Source: Oenanthe sinensis | Taxonomy: Eukaryota > Streptophyta > Magnoliopsida > Apiales > Apiaceae | NCBI GenBank assembly: GCA_028671895.1 | Contig: CM053806.1 | Span: 18,673,001-18,737,000, forward strand | Length of the DNA: 64,000 bases | Reading direction: 5' to 3' | Part shown: in pieces, positions 23,826-34,800 of the stretch | How positions within the stretch are numbered: the first letter of the stretch is position 1 | Layout: the number at the start of each line of letters is the position of its first letter | The notes under the pieces: generated by a model | The model's database searches: none | The model's input: only the letters and a program-made list of their open reading frames with translations | Told to the model about the DNA's origin: nothing | Position numbers and translations under genes: made by a program

Positions 23826-24245
23826 AGTCACTATCAATTGATATTTAACTTTTAACTATTAAGCTTACCAACTAATAATGCCTTGGAACAATCAAATGTT
23901 CTTCGCATCCATCAATGGTTCTTCATATCCATTCATTGATCTTCATATAAGTTGCGCCTTTATTCTTCTTTATCCATTGATTACCCTTTATGTGCGTGAA
24001 TAAACTTGTCTTCAATTATTAACAATTAACAATTTATATTTCACATTAATTGATGAATTAATATATGCGGACTCCACAAATATCCATCGACTCTTATATA
24101 TTTATCCATTGACCAAATACAATATTAATGGTTCATTAACTTAGACTATTTCTGACCGATAAAATATTTATCCATCCATCCATATTATCAGTTGAAAAAC
24201 AATATCATCTGATAATTAATTTATTAATCAATAGATATTTTTAGG
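23826..24245. repeat. Cluster of ATCCATTGAT-like motifs; possible degenerate Sirevirus LTR
   Basis: About nine near-copies of ATC(A/C)A(T/C)TGAT occur in 420 bp. Examples are near 23835, 23910, 23932, 23975, 24084, 24112, 24175, 24190 and 24208. The same motif is packed into Sirevirus fragment D at 55.75-55.87 kb. No TG/CA ends or target duplication could be assigned, so calling this an LTR is inference. Confidence 0.4.
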
Positions 24246-25185
24246 ACACATGTAAATTAATAAGTTACAAAGATAAAATATAAATTCATAATTATAAGTG
24301 CTATGTTATCATAAAAAACATATAATTACTAATATTAATTACATTTGAATCAACTAATATATATAGTAGATTAAATTGATTAAAATTATGAAAAATGTGA
24401 AACCAAATAAATGTAGATATTTTTGTTTGTGTATCGTATATTATATATTTCTTAAATTTGCCTCCTCTAAACTAACTCAAAATTTAAGAGTGATTAAAAT
24501 ATATTTTTTTGAATCATTTTTTAAATAGTAGAAAAAATAATATAACAAAAAAGAGTGATTAAACTACTCATAACTAAAACTTGTAAAATTAAAAATTATT
24601 GGATTGATTAAACAATTCTGTAAAAATTGATACATTATTTTTAAAAGATTAATTTTTTAACATGTAATATTATTGATCAATACAGTAGTAAATTGGACAA
24701 ATTATTAAAATTATTAATTTAAATAAATTTTAAAATATTTGATTTTTATATAAATTAATAATGTAACAGAAATTTAATAATTTTACAGAAGTGTAAGAAT
24801 AAAATAAATAAAGTAAAAACTGACAAATTTTAACATTGAAAGATATTTACAATAAAATTATTAGTAACAAAATTAAGGTGAGTTAGGGTAATTTGGGAAT
24901 GAAGTGCAATTTGTTTCCATAATCAATTAACGACGTGGCGGTGAAACTTGGGGTGAAAGCAGAGTATCTACCTGGAACTTTTCGGACAACACCCCCGTAT
25001 CTACTGTACATCAATCTCTCTCTCTCTCCCCCGGTATATATCGCTAAATTCTCTCGCGTCTTCACTTGCTTCTCTTTACTCTCTCTCTCAATAATGACAA
25101 AAATAACAATTTTTTCAGTGTCTGGTACAAAAATGACAATTTTTTAAAAAGTGATTAAAAATATTGGACACCCAAATCTGAAATG
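24246..25185. other. AT-rich spacer, then the original upstream region of the NAC locus
   Basis: Up to about 24880 it is AT-rich and featureless. From about 25065 the sequence (CTCTCTCTCTCAATAATGAC and onward) is repeated at about 31030. This identifies it as the first copy of a tandemly duplicated NAC 5' region, now separated from its start codon by copia B. Confidence 0.6.
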
Positions 25186-25637
25186 TGTTGGAAAATGTGG
25201 GTAGAAGCCCCACATCGTCAAGTCATTTTGAGCATAAGTTTGAATGCTTCTTGATTGCGTGCGCGCAACAAGTTATGATTGGAGTACGTTCGTCTTCGAG
25301 AGAGCTTTCCAACGCATATTTAAGTATTCAAAATGATCAAGGAATGGATGAGATATGATTATCCAAAATTGGTACCTTGAAAGTGGAAATATAGAAATGA
25401 GAACTTGAATCCCATATTGAATTGGAAAAGTGTTTTCCATGCCTTTATATAGTAGAACACTTATGTAGTGTTTAAGATGTGTTAGTATGGTATTGCTCCA
25501 CCACCCACGTGCGCGCAGGGGGGGTGCAAATCATGGGATTTCGAGGGCAAATTCGTGGCTTCGCAAGCCTTCGGGCTTTCCGCGTGGGCGACCTGCGGAC
25601 ACGAATGCAGCAAAATTTGGGGAGAATAAATCCGGAC
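25186..25637 (+). repeat. Copia B 5' LTR, truncated to its first 452 bp
   Basis: Aligns with 29325-29776, including a TATA-like TTTATATAG at about 25444. Identity stops at CCGGAC (25632-25637). The rest of the LTR, the primer site, the leader and the gag start are all missing. Confidence 0.9.
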
Positions 25638-28600
25638 TTGCTGTTCTACCTGACCGCACTGAATATGTCTCGCTTCCTAAAAGATGAGACACCCATGCTC
25701 ACTGCTGAGAGCGATATACAGACTGTATATGCTGCTGATGCATGGAAGCACTCTGACTATATTTGTCGGAATTATGTGCTTAATAGCTTGGCTGACACGT
25801 TATACAACGTGTATTGTACAAAGTCAACAGCAAAGGACTCATGGGAATCTCTTGAACATAAGTATAAAACCGAAGATGCTGGGGCTAAAAAGTGGATTGT
25901 TGGCCGTTTTCTTGATTATAAGATGACGGATTCCAAGACTGTGGTCAGTCAGGTGCAAGAGCTGCAGGTAATCATTCATGCTGAAGGAATGGTCGTAAGT
26001 GAATCTTTTCAAGTTGCTGCTGTGATTGAAAAGTTGCCGCCTGGCTGGAAAGAATTCAAGAACTACTTGAAGCACAAGCGAAAGGAGATGTCTATGAAAG
26101 ATCTGATTGTTAGACTTCGTATCGAGGAAGACAACAGAGGATCTGAAAAGAAATCTAATGTTGCCACTGAAAAGGCAAACGTGGTGGAGCATGCTAAAAG
26201 CTCCAAGTTCAAGAAGAATAGTTCTGGTAAAGGAATAAAGCTAGCACCCAAAGGAGGAATTTCGAAGCCTTCGAAGTTTCAAGGAAAGTGCTACAACTGT
26301 GACAAAGTGGGTCATAGGTCTTCTGATTGCAAGAAGCCCAACAAAAGGAAAGAAGCAAATATGGTGAATGATATCTCAAAAGAGATGTCCGATATAGACC
26401 TCTGTGCTACGGTCTCTGAAGTGAATCTGGTTGACTCTAATCCAAGGGAATGGTGGATTGACACGGGAGCTACTAGGCATATTTGTTTTGATAAGGCGAT
26501 TTTCTCTAGCCTCAAAGCTTCCAATGCTGGTGAGAAGCTTTATATGAGAAATTCTGCGACTTCCACAATTGCAGGGGAAGGCACAGTGATTCTGAAGATG
26601 ACCTCTAGAAAGAATCTGACTTTGAAAAATGTACTTTATGTGCCTGATATTCGCAAGAACCTTGTGTCTGGTGCCTTGTTGAATAAGCATGGTTTTCGTA
26701 TTGTAATAGAGTCAGATAAGGTTATTTTGTCTAAGAGTGGTATGTTTGTAGGCAAGGGCTACGTTTGTGATGGGCTTTTTAAGCTCAATGTAATGTCTAT
26801 TAAAGACGAAAATGAATTGAAGAATTCTTCTACTTACTTGCTTGAGTCTCCTAATTTATGGCATGCTAGATTAGGACATATGAACTATGACACTATACGA
26901 CGATTAAGTGTAAAAGAATACATACCAAAATTGAACATCGATTCAAAATATAAGTGTGAAACTTGTGTTGAGGCAAAATTAACGAGATCATCATTTAAAC
27001 GTGTGGAAAGAAACACCAAAGTGCTAGACTTAATACATAGCGATATATGTGATTTAAAATTCGCTCCAACTCGAGGAGGAAACAAGTATTTTATTACATT
27101 CGTAGATGATTGTACAAAATACTGCTATGTATATTTGCTCAAAAACAAAGATGAAGCTATAGATAAATTTAAAATCTATAAGGAAGAAGTTGAGAAACAA
27201 CAAACAGAGAAAATCAAACGGATACGTAGTGATCGTGGAGGTGAATATGTTGAACCTTTTGGGGAATTCTGTTCACAACATGGTATAATCCATGAGGTCA
27301 CTGCACCATATTCTCCTCAGTCAAATGGAGTGGCTGAGAGAAAGAATCGCACTCTAAAGGAGATGATGAATGCGATGCTGCTAAGCTCTGGACTTCCACA
27401 ATCAATGTGGGGGGAAGCCATCTTAAGTGCAAATTATCTATTAAATAGGATGATGCGCAAGAACAAGGATGAAAGTCCTTATGAAATATGGAAAAAAGAG
27501 AAACCAAGCTATAAACATTTGAAAGTGTGGGGGTGCCTTGCTAAGGTACTGATCCCTGTGCCTAAGAAGGTGAAGATTGGTCCAAAGACCGTAGATTGTA
27601 TCTTCATTGGATATCCTCCAAATAGTAATGCATATAGGTTTCTCGTACATGAATCAAAGATTCCTGACATTCAAAAGAATACTATCATGGAGTCAAGGAA
27701 TGCCTCATTCTTTGAAACAACATTTCCTTGTAATCCAGAAATTGAACGCCCTACAACGTCTAAACGACCTCATGAGTCTATAGAGGAAGACATTGAGGAA
27801 AAGTGATCAAGTCTACAAAGGACATGTTAAGATCAAGATTTGACATGAAAGATATGGGACAAGCAGATGTAATTCTAGGTGTGAAAATCTCTAAAACATC
27901 AGAAGGTATCGTGCTAAGTCAGTCACACTACGTTGACAAGATCCTTGAGAGGTTTGCCAAGGATGATAATGAGATAGCCAAAACACCCGTGGATCTGACT
28001 TTACATCTATCCAAGAATAAAGGTGTAGGGATTTCTCAATTGGAATACTCGAGGATAATAGGAAGTCTGATGTACCTAATGAGTTGTACAAGACCAGACA
28101 TTGCGTACTCAATCAGTAAGTTGAGTAGATTCTCAAGTAATCCAAGAGCTGATCACTGGAAAGCGATCATAAGAGTACTAAGGTACTTAAGAGGAACTCG
28201 AGACTATGGACTACATTATGGAAGATATCCAGCATTACTTGAAGGGTACACAGATGCAAATTGGATATCTAGCAAGAAGGCGTTGAAGTCTACGAGTGGC
28301 TATGTGTTTACACTAGCTGGGGCAGCCGTGTCATGGAAATCCTCAAAACAAACAGTGATAACTCATTCCACGATGGAAGCTGAGTTCGTGGCATTAGACA
28401 AATGCGCACAAGAGGCTGAATATTTACGCCAATTCATGGAGGATATTCCTAGATGGCCAAAACCTGTGACTGCAATAGGACTACATTGTGATAGTCAGTC
28501 AGCTATTGGCAAAACACAAAATATGTTGTATAATGGTAAGTCTCGTCACATACGACGACGACACAGTTCCATTAGACAATTAATATCAACTGGAATTATC

Positions 28601-28714
28601 ACTATTGACTTTGTACCGTCAAGGGATAATATCGCGGATCCATTAACCAAAGGGTTATCAAGAGAACTGGTTGATAAATCATCTAAGGGGATGGGCCTTA
28701 AGCCTATTGTTTAA
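25638..28714 (+). pseudogene. gag-pol: Copia B gag-pol remnant lacking gag start and RT palm
   Basis: An open frame to 27806 holds UBN2-type gag (from LTALNMSRFL), a CCHC knuckle (CYNCDKVGHRSSDC at about 26290), protease (WWIDTGATRHIC) and integrase (HARLGHMNYDTIRR; RSDRGGEYVEPFG; SPQSNGVAERKN). At about 27805 the frame stops at TGA. The next ORF (27803-28714) begins at the RT thumb (LRSRFDMKDMGQADVILG) and runs through RNase H (GYTDANW; STMEAEFVAL; KSRHIRRRH). The region that should hold the catalytic YVDD block is absent. The gag frame is open upstream into the LTR, giving a 775-codon ORF from 25479. That is an accident of the first deletion and not a natural start. Confidence 0.85.
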
Positions 28715-29324
28715 CGGCGTCATGGTGGACACCCAACCTTGCTGACTGGAGGTCCCAAGAACTTGGTTCAAACTAAATCATGATGACCAAATCACTGTGG
28801 GGGTAACCCCTGGCCTGTTCCTATGATGAGGAAATAGTGAGACCCGTATGGTACGAGGGTAAGCTTACGCTTTTAATGATCTTTTGGTGAATACATGAAA
28901 TTCAAGGTTGAATGCATGAAATTCAGTTGAGTAAACACGGGTTACTCTTTAAGATAAAGATCACCTATGTAGGAGAGAAGTGGGGCCGCTTCAAAGGAGA
29001 ATTGCGAGGCACAATTTTTTAGAAACTCCCGCAGAACCAGGAAGATGTCCATGGCCAAAAAGGACATACTCATGAGAGCTGAACGAGTCAGAAAGGATGT
29101 AGTGATAAGTATATCATCGCTTACACAAACGGTCGAACAGTTCAAGGACACTCGCGTCTACTGTCTACCAGTAAGGTCGGTATGCTTATTCAAGCGAAGG
29201 TTCAAGGAGCATTCTCTACCTATCGTATGCTATATCTGATCGAAGAAACTATCACCAAGCCAAATTTCGTGTTTATCTGTCTGGTGTGTGCTACTGAAAC
29301 ATCAATCTCACCCATGTGGGGGAT

Positions 29325-30430
29325 TGTTAAAAAATATGGGTAGAAGCCCCACATCGTCAAGTCATTTTGAGCATAAGTTTGAATGCTTCTTGATTGCGTG
29401 CGCGCAACAAGTTATTATTGGAGTACGTTCGTCTTCGAGAGAGCTTTCCAACGCATATTTAAGTATTCAAAATGATCAAGGAATGGATGAGATATGATTA
29501 TCCAAAGTTGGTACTTTGAAAGTGGAAATATAGAAAGAGAACTTGAATCCCACATTGAATTGGAAAAGTATTTTCCATGCCTTTATATAGTAGAACACTT
29601 ATGTAGTGTTTAAGATTTGTTAGTATGGTATTGCTCCACCACCCACGTGCGCGCAGGGGGGGGTGCAAATCATGGGATTTCGAGGGCAAATTCGTGGCTT
29701 CGCAAGTCTTCGGGCTTTCCGCGTGGGCGACCTGCGGACACGAATGCAGCAAAATTTGGGGAGAATAAATCCGGACCTCCGGACCAGTTTTGCAAAGTTG
29801 CTGTCAGAATTGCTTAACTCATTTCAAACTTGCTGTCGAGTCCTGACAGTAAACTTTACAGGCAAAGTTGCTGTCACGGTGTGAAACTTGCTGTCATGCG
29901 GCTTGACAGTAAACTCAAAACCTGCTGTCGAGTTTCCACTGCTCAATATAACATTTCGAAATTGATTACGAATTTAATTTTGACAACCGATTGCCTTTAT
30001 TATTTAACGCGTGATTAATTAGGTAAACGCGTGGTAATTAAGAAAATTGTGTAGCGCACAAGTTTTTCCCAGTCTATATATTCATCTCATTCGGTCTTAG
30101 GTTATCATAGAAAATAAGCCAGTCTTCTGACCTAAACCCTAAACACAGTCGTCCTCTTCCCGGTGATAGTTCTCTTGCTCTGTTCAAGCTTGCTGAAGGT
30201 GCTGTTCTTCGTGACATCATCGTGTTCTCGTTTTATCCTGGGAGGCTATCGACTCAAACATACGGTGAGAGGCGAAATAGCTTTAAGGAGACAGTTCCGC
30301 ACTGGACTCGAGACATCATCCGTTTCTTCTCTTCCCTTAACAGTTTCTGTTTATTGTCATACACTCATCTGTTGCTTGCACGCACAATTACTCCGTTTAT
30401 ATTATTGTGTTTTTGGCAGATTGTTTCACA
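29325..30430 (+). repeat. Copia B 3' LTR, about 1.1 kb
   Basis: The first 452 bp match the 5' piece. The remainder includes a CACCACCCACGTGCGCGCAG stretch, a TTGCTGTC repeat array and a CTATATATTC TATA-like site near 30075. The 3' border is inferred from TTTCACA and the imperfect target duplication. Confidence 0.7.
29798..29929. repeat. TTGCTGTC / GACAGTAAACT motif array in the copia B LTR
   Basis: TTGCTGTC occurs at 29798, 29830, 29868 and 29888, with CTGCTGTC at 29922. GACAGTAAACT occurs near 29844 and 29904. The spacing is irregular, so this is not a simple tandem array. The 5' deletion junction (25638) reads TTGCTGTT. Confidence 0.8.
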
Positions 30431-30742
30431 ATATGCTTATATGGGATACGCATATGAAAAATGGGTATCTTTGTTTTTTTTGAGATACTCATTTCCCAAA
30501 TGCGTATCTTATATATTTTTTTTTTAAAAATAAAATTCAAACACCCAAATGAGAAATGCGTATCTTAGGTTAATGGAACACTCATTTTTAAAATGCGTAT
30601 CTCAATCATTATTTTTGTCCATTACTTTCAAAAATGATCATTTTTGTAATTATTATTTAAAAAATTATTATTTTTAATCTCTCAATCTATTTTATATATT
30701 TATATATACACAATACCTGTGTGACTAGGCTATATTATATAC
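30431..30742 (+). other. NAC upstream region, first copy, continuing after copia B
   Basis: Contains inverted-repeat-like pieces of the form GATACGCAT / ATGCGTATC, and the phrase TGTGACTAGGCTATATTATA just before an ATG. The same phrase precedes the second NAC copy at about 31410. Confidence 0.6.
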
Positions 30743-30797
30743 ATGGATTCATTGGAGTTGCCCCCAGGTTATAGATTTTATCCCAGTGATACTGAGT
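30743..30797 (+). pseudogene. Truncated first copy of the NAC gene start
   Basis: The ATG at 30743 encodes the first 17-18 residues, beginning MDSLELPPGYRFYPSD, almost identical to 31433 onward. The sequence then leaves the NAC frame at about 30797 into GAGCTCGAGCC-type repeat DNA. This is the downstream border of a tandem duplication of the NAC promoter and start. Confidence 0.9.
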
Positions 30798-31027
30798 TTT
30801 TATCCGAGCCGAGTTAGACGAGCTCGAGCCGAACTCGAGCCGATCCCGAGCTAAACGAGCCGAGCTCGAGCCGAACAGGCATAAAGCTCGGCTCGGGTTC
30901 GTTTACTAACCGGGCGGATTTTTATGTTCAAGATCAGGTTCTTTTAATAAACGAACAGAGTCGAGCTCACTTAAATGAGCCGAGCTCGAGTTTTGTTCAC
31001 GAACAGCTCTGTTCATTTGCAGCCCTA
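30798..31027. mobile_element. Fragment of a GAGCTCGAGCC-rich MITE
   Basis: Dense GAGCCGAGCTCGAGCC pieces in both orientations and, at the right edge, TTTGCAGCCCTA. This resembles one end of a common plant hAT-type MITE. The matching left end is not present, so the copy looks truncated at the duplication junction. Confidence 0.5.
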
Positions 31028-31432
31028 CTTCTCTTTACTCTCTCTCTCAAGAATGACAAAAATAACAATTTTTTCGGTGCATGGTACAAAAATGACAATT
31101 TTTAAAAAAGTGACTAAAAATAAATATGGGAGACGCATCTGAAAAATGAGTATTTTTTTGAGATACTTATTTCTCAAATGCGCATCTTATATACTTTTTT
31201 AAAAAAAATAAAATTCAAACACTCAAACAAAAAATGCGTATTTTATGTAATTGAAACACTCACTTTTAAAATGTGTATCTCAATCATTATTTTTGTCCAC
31301 TACTTTAAAAAATGATCATTTTTATAATTATTATTTAAAAAAATATTATTTTTGGCCATCCCCTCTCTCTCTCAATCTATTTTATATATTTATATATACC
31401 CAATACCTGTGTGACTAGGCTATATTATATAC
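31028..31432 (+). other. Second copy of the NAC upstream region
   Basis: Begins CTTCTCTTTACTCTCTCTCT as at about 25065 and runs to the ATG at 31433. The GATACGCAT / ATGCGTATC inverted pieces are present in this copy as well. Confidence 0.6.
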
Positions 31433-31960
31433 ATGGATTCATTGGAGTTGCCCCCGGGTTATAGATTTTATCCCAGTGATACTGAGTTGCTGAAGTTTTA
31501 TCTGAAGCCAAAGCAGCTTCTTGGTAACAAGCTTCCTTATGTCGACATTGTCATAGAGAAGCAGATGTACGGTCCCAATACCAACCCCTGGGATGTCTTG
31601 GATGATTCTTCCACGCGGTGGAGGGAAGAAAGAGAAACAAAACTATGTGAAGAAAGCAGGGTGTGGGACTTGGCATGTTCATACGAGCCGTGAGAAGATC
31701 ATGGAGGGTGGTGATGTTCTTGGGTTTAGGAGGCTTTTGGCTTTTCAGGTCAATGATGTTGAGTTTTGTTTGAGGAATAAGGTTGATTTGAATAGTGTTG
31801 GACATTGGTTGATGCATGAATATGTTTTGTGTGGATTTGAAGATTTTGCCATTTGTCAGATTACTGTGGATATGTCCAAGAAGCCTAAGGTTAAAGAGTC
31901 GTGTCTTAAAGAGGTTTCGAGAAATTGTAGCAGCAGGAGGTCTAATGGTAATAAGAAAAG

Positions 31961-32257
31961 TGTTGAAATTTAAGACCTTAGTTAAGGTAAGCTAAGGTAT
32001 GAACAACAGAAAGTAAAACAAATGTAAGTTCTGTGTTAATTCAACTGAACTGATTACATGATGTTTAAATAGAACAAAACACACAAAGGTGGTGGCTAGA
32101 AAATAGCACACTACTCCTAGTTTATCTACACTACTCTCCTAATATTACTAAAACAAACAAATGACTTAGTCTAAACCTACTACTACGGCATGACCTAGTC
32201 ACAGGGCTAATGCCACGTTTAATATTAATTTAAATATGTTTAGATTAATTTCCAACA
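31961..32257 (-). repeat. LTR a of the TRIM-like composite
   Basis: 297 bp, TGTTGAAATTTAAGACC...TTTCCAACA. The first ~145 bp are nearly identical to LTR b and the rest differs. Confidence 0.8.
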
Positions 32258-32443
32258 ATCTCCCTCCTAATCTAAACATTCATAACCACATGACCACTCG
32301 TTCAATGTCTGAGGAAGTGAGTCGATAGTCTCAATATCGAAATGATTAGTTGGCTCCATCTGGCAAATTCTTTAACAGCCCGTATGACTTAATAATGTTG
32401 TGTTCTACAACCCCTTCATCAGATTACTAATTATGAAGCACTT

Positions 32444-32570
32444 CTCTTCATTTTGTGATGCACTTCTCACCACCATCTCTTCATTTTGTGATGCACTTCT
32501 CACCACCATCTCTTCATTTTGTGATGCACTTCTCACCACCATCTCTTCATTTTGTGATGCACTTCTCATC
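32444..32570. repeat. 33-bp tandem repeat, about four copies
   Basis: The unit contains CTTCATTTTGTGATGCACTT followed by CTCACCACCATCT. It lies in internal region 1, with a shorter related array at about 33315-33400 in internal region 2. Confidence 0.9.
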
Positions 32571-32897
32571 AAAAACAATTTTGGAGTACTTCTCTCCAGG
32601 GTGCACTTAATCACCCACACTTCTCAATAAAATTTCTTTCACAAGTGTTCCATCTCGTTCTGCATGGCCTTCTGCCGCTCTATCTCGTTTTCCGCCTTCA
32701 ACAGGCTTCTCTGGCATCGCCATACTACACATGCATCCCATACTACACATGTAGCTTTGCCACACTCCTTCTGCAACGCCTACCTGAAACTATCTCCTTC
32801 TAGCCTGTCGTCTGAACTCGCCATCAGACACTCACTTATTCAGCACCTCCACCACCAGTGGCGGCTTCACCACCGCCTGGCGGCGGAACAACAAGAC

Positions 32898-32913
32898 CCG
32901 CTCTGATACCAAG
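32898..32913 (-). other. Primer binding site of internal region 1 (minus strand)
   Basis: Plus-strand CCGCTCTGATACCAAG is the complement of CTTGGTATCAGAGCGG. It directly abuts LTR b. Confidence 0.85.
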
Positions 32914-33287
32914 TGTTGAAATTTAAGACCTTAGTTAAGCTAAGCTAAGGTATGAACAACAGAAAGTAAAACAAATGTAAGTTCTGTGTTAATTCAACTG
33001 AACTGATTACATGATGTTTAAATAGAACAAAACACACAAAGGTGGTGGCTAGAAAATAAGATATGGATATATATAAGGTATCTAGGAGATATGGACTCCT
33101 AAAAACTAGCAACTACTTACCAAACAGCACTACACTACCTCCACGATCCTACAAATACTGAAACTACTTCTACGACTAAGTCTCTGCTGTTTACATGGGA
33201 TGACAACTGAGTTATGCAAATTTAAAACATAAATACTTATCTAAAGAAAACAAATAATTAATAACTAAATTTAAGATTATTCCAGCA
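32914..33287 (-). repeat. LTR b of the TRIM-like composite
   Basis: 374 bp, starting TGTTGAAATTTAAGACC and ending ATTCCAGCA. It shares only its first ~145 bp closely with LTR a. Confidence 0.8.
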
Positions 33288-33725
33288 ATCACCCCCTTAA
33301 TCTTAAATTTATGAAGCACTTCTCTTCATCTTGTGATGCACTTCTCACCACCATCTTGTGATGCACTTCTCACCACCATCAATATTGATGCACTTCTCAT
33401 CAAAAACACAATTTTGGAGCATTTCTCTCCAAGGTGCACATAATCACCCAAAAATTTTAAAAAAAAATAAAAGAATCTTGTTCTTCCACAGCCACCTGTG
33501 CCATGGTCTTCTTTTTCTTCTTCCTTCAACAGGCTTCTCTGGCATCGCCATACTACACATGCATCCCATACTACACATGTAGCTTTGCCACAATCCTTCT
33601 GCAACGCCTACCTGAAACTATCTCCTTCTAGCCTGTCGTCTGAACTCGCCATCAAACACTCACTTATTCAGCACCTCCACCACCAGTGGTGGCTTCACCA
33701 CCGCCTGGCGGCGGAACAACAAGAC

Positions 33726-33741
33726 CCGCTCTGATACCAAG
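33726..33741 (-). other. Primer binding site of internal region 2 (minus strand)
   Basis: A second CCGCTCTGATACCAAG, abutting LTR c. The ~200 bp on its left nearly match the corresponding part of internal region 1. Confidence 0.85.
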
Positions 33742-34038
33742 TGTTGGATTGCTATATAAGAATTTACAGAAACATATTTATCTGAACTCCTTTTCCATTT
33801 CACACTAAACACTAGTACATCAGTTTAAATAGCCACAAACACAAGGTGGCAAGAGAGAAAATAGTAACTAACACAACTACTAGCTTACTGGACTCCTACA
33901 TTACTTCCACTACCCATAACTTCCTAAAAACTCTCTAGACCATTTCAAGGTGCTACATACACGCACACATCATGTACATACAGCTATAATTTATTTAACA
34001 AATAAATAACATAAGTTTAGATTAAATAAAACCCAACA
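33742..34038 (-). repeat. LTR c of the TRIM-like composite
   Basis: 297 bp, TGTTGGATTGCTATATAAG...AAACCCAACA. It shares short blocks (GTTTAAATAG, CACAA.G.GTGGC, GTTTAGATTAA) with LTRs a and b but is clearly diverged from both. Confidence 0.75.
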
Positions 34039-34554
34039 ATAAGAACTACTGATCGCGCTGCCAAGGTTGTGGAAACAGCTACTAATCATTGTGCTGCTAA
34101 AGATGATAGGGAAGAAGTTGCGTTGAATGAAAGTTGTCACTTAGAGATTCTAGGCTCGTCGAGTTCTGTTCCTTATGATCAGGGGATTGTGGACAAAGTG
34201 CTGTCACAATATGGTGATGTGGCTAGTTTCAGGTTTGAAGAAAAAGAGGCAGTTAGTGGTCAGGCACTTGCCTATGAAGAAGCTGTTCAATTATTGATGA
34301 ATGATGATGAAGATTTTGAGAACCTTGGGACAGAAGAACTACCAAATTTCAGCAGCGGGTTCATGGATATTTCGTCTATGGACTTGGAGCATTTGTTCGA
34401 TGATGGATGTTGGTCAGATATGATGGAATTTATTGACAATGTGTCCACCAGCGACATTGTGCAGCCTATGGAAAACATGAGTTGCACCAGCGACATTGTC
34501 CTTTATATACTTTATAAAGGCTTATCTTATGCAAGAAATTCATACCCCATGTAG

Positions 34555-34800
34555 ATGGGGAACAAAAGATGTAATTATGTAGATTATCTCAAGTACGTCT
34601 TGCTCAACTATTAGATTTTTTTATTTAGTTCTGTTCTGTTCTGTTTACGGGAACCAAGGCACATGGAGGGAATTAGCTGTTGGTGCCAAATTTCATATGA
34701 ACTCTTGATTCATAAATGTAAGGCTTATTTATAATTTAAACCCTGTGTTATTAACAATATACAATTCAAACCCTCTTTTAATATATTTAGTAAATTTAAC
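34555..34800. other. NAC 3' flank
   Basis: AT-rich after the NAC stop. From about 34735 it contains imperfect units (AAACCCT...TTAACAAT) related to the inverted repeat that follows. Confidence 0.4.

Larger units (their letters stand above)
25186..30430 (+). mobile_element. Copia B: internally deleted Ty1/copia element (TNT1-94-like)
   Basis: The 5' LTR piece starts TGTTGGAAAATG (25186) and the 3' LTR starts TGTTAAAAAATA (29325) after the purine tract GTGGGGGAT. The first 452 bp of both match with about 2-3% difference, then the 5' copy jumps into gag at about 25638. The 3' LTR probably ends TTTCACA at 30430, with flanks AAATG (25181-25185) and ATATG (30431-30435) as a one-mismatch target duplication. 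The end is uncertain because no complete second LTR exists for comparison. A second deletion at about 27805 removes the RT core. The element could move only with proteins from a relative. Confidence 0.85.
31961..34038 (-). mobile_element. Three-LTR composite of a small non-autonomous LTR element inside the NAC coding sequence
   Basis: On the minus strand the order is LTR c, internal 2, LTR b, internal 1, LTR a. Each internal region begins (minus strand) with CTTGGTATCAGAGCGGG, the initiator tRNA-Met primer site, and ends in a purine tract (complement of CTCCCTCCT or CACCCCCTT). No protein is encoded, so this is a TRIM/SMART-like passenger. The whole is flanked by AAAAG (31956-31960) and ATAAG (34039-34043). 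Confidence 0.85.
31433..34554 (+). pseudogene. NAC-domain transcription factor gene, frameshifted and split by an LTR-element insertion
   Basis: NAC proteins are plant DNA-binding transcription factors. The ATG at 31433 gives LPPGYRFYPSDTELLKFYL (NAC subdomain A), then LPYVDIVIEKQMYG and NPWDVLD. The frame then shifts between about 31600 and 31630. It continues as AGCGTWHVHTSREKI, DVLGFRRLLAFQVN and HWLMHEYVLCGF (subdomains C-D) and KKPKVKES. At 31960 the coding sequence is cut by a 2.1-kb insertion. After the AAAAG/ATAAG target duplication the same frame resumes at 34044, giving an acidic C-terminal tail (NDDEDFENLGTEELPNFSSG, then SSMDLEHLFDDG) to TAG at 34552-34554. The tail resembles NAC activation regions. 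Part of subdomain C is missing, so decay had begun apart from the insertion. Confidence 0.8.

Noticed and set aside
24883..25147. Small ORFs on both strands at 24.9-25.15 kb
   Set aside because: The sequence is CT-rich 5'-UTR-like DNA duplicated at 31.03 kb without frame conservation.
25479..25637. N-terminal part of the 775-codon ORF starting in the copia B LTR
   Set aside because: It is LTR sequence joined to gag by deletion; the 3' LTR has the same bases without gag.
32444..33400. CRISPR-like array
   Set aside because: The 33-bp units are contiguous without unique spacers and lie in a plant retroelement.
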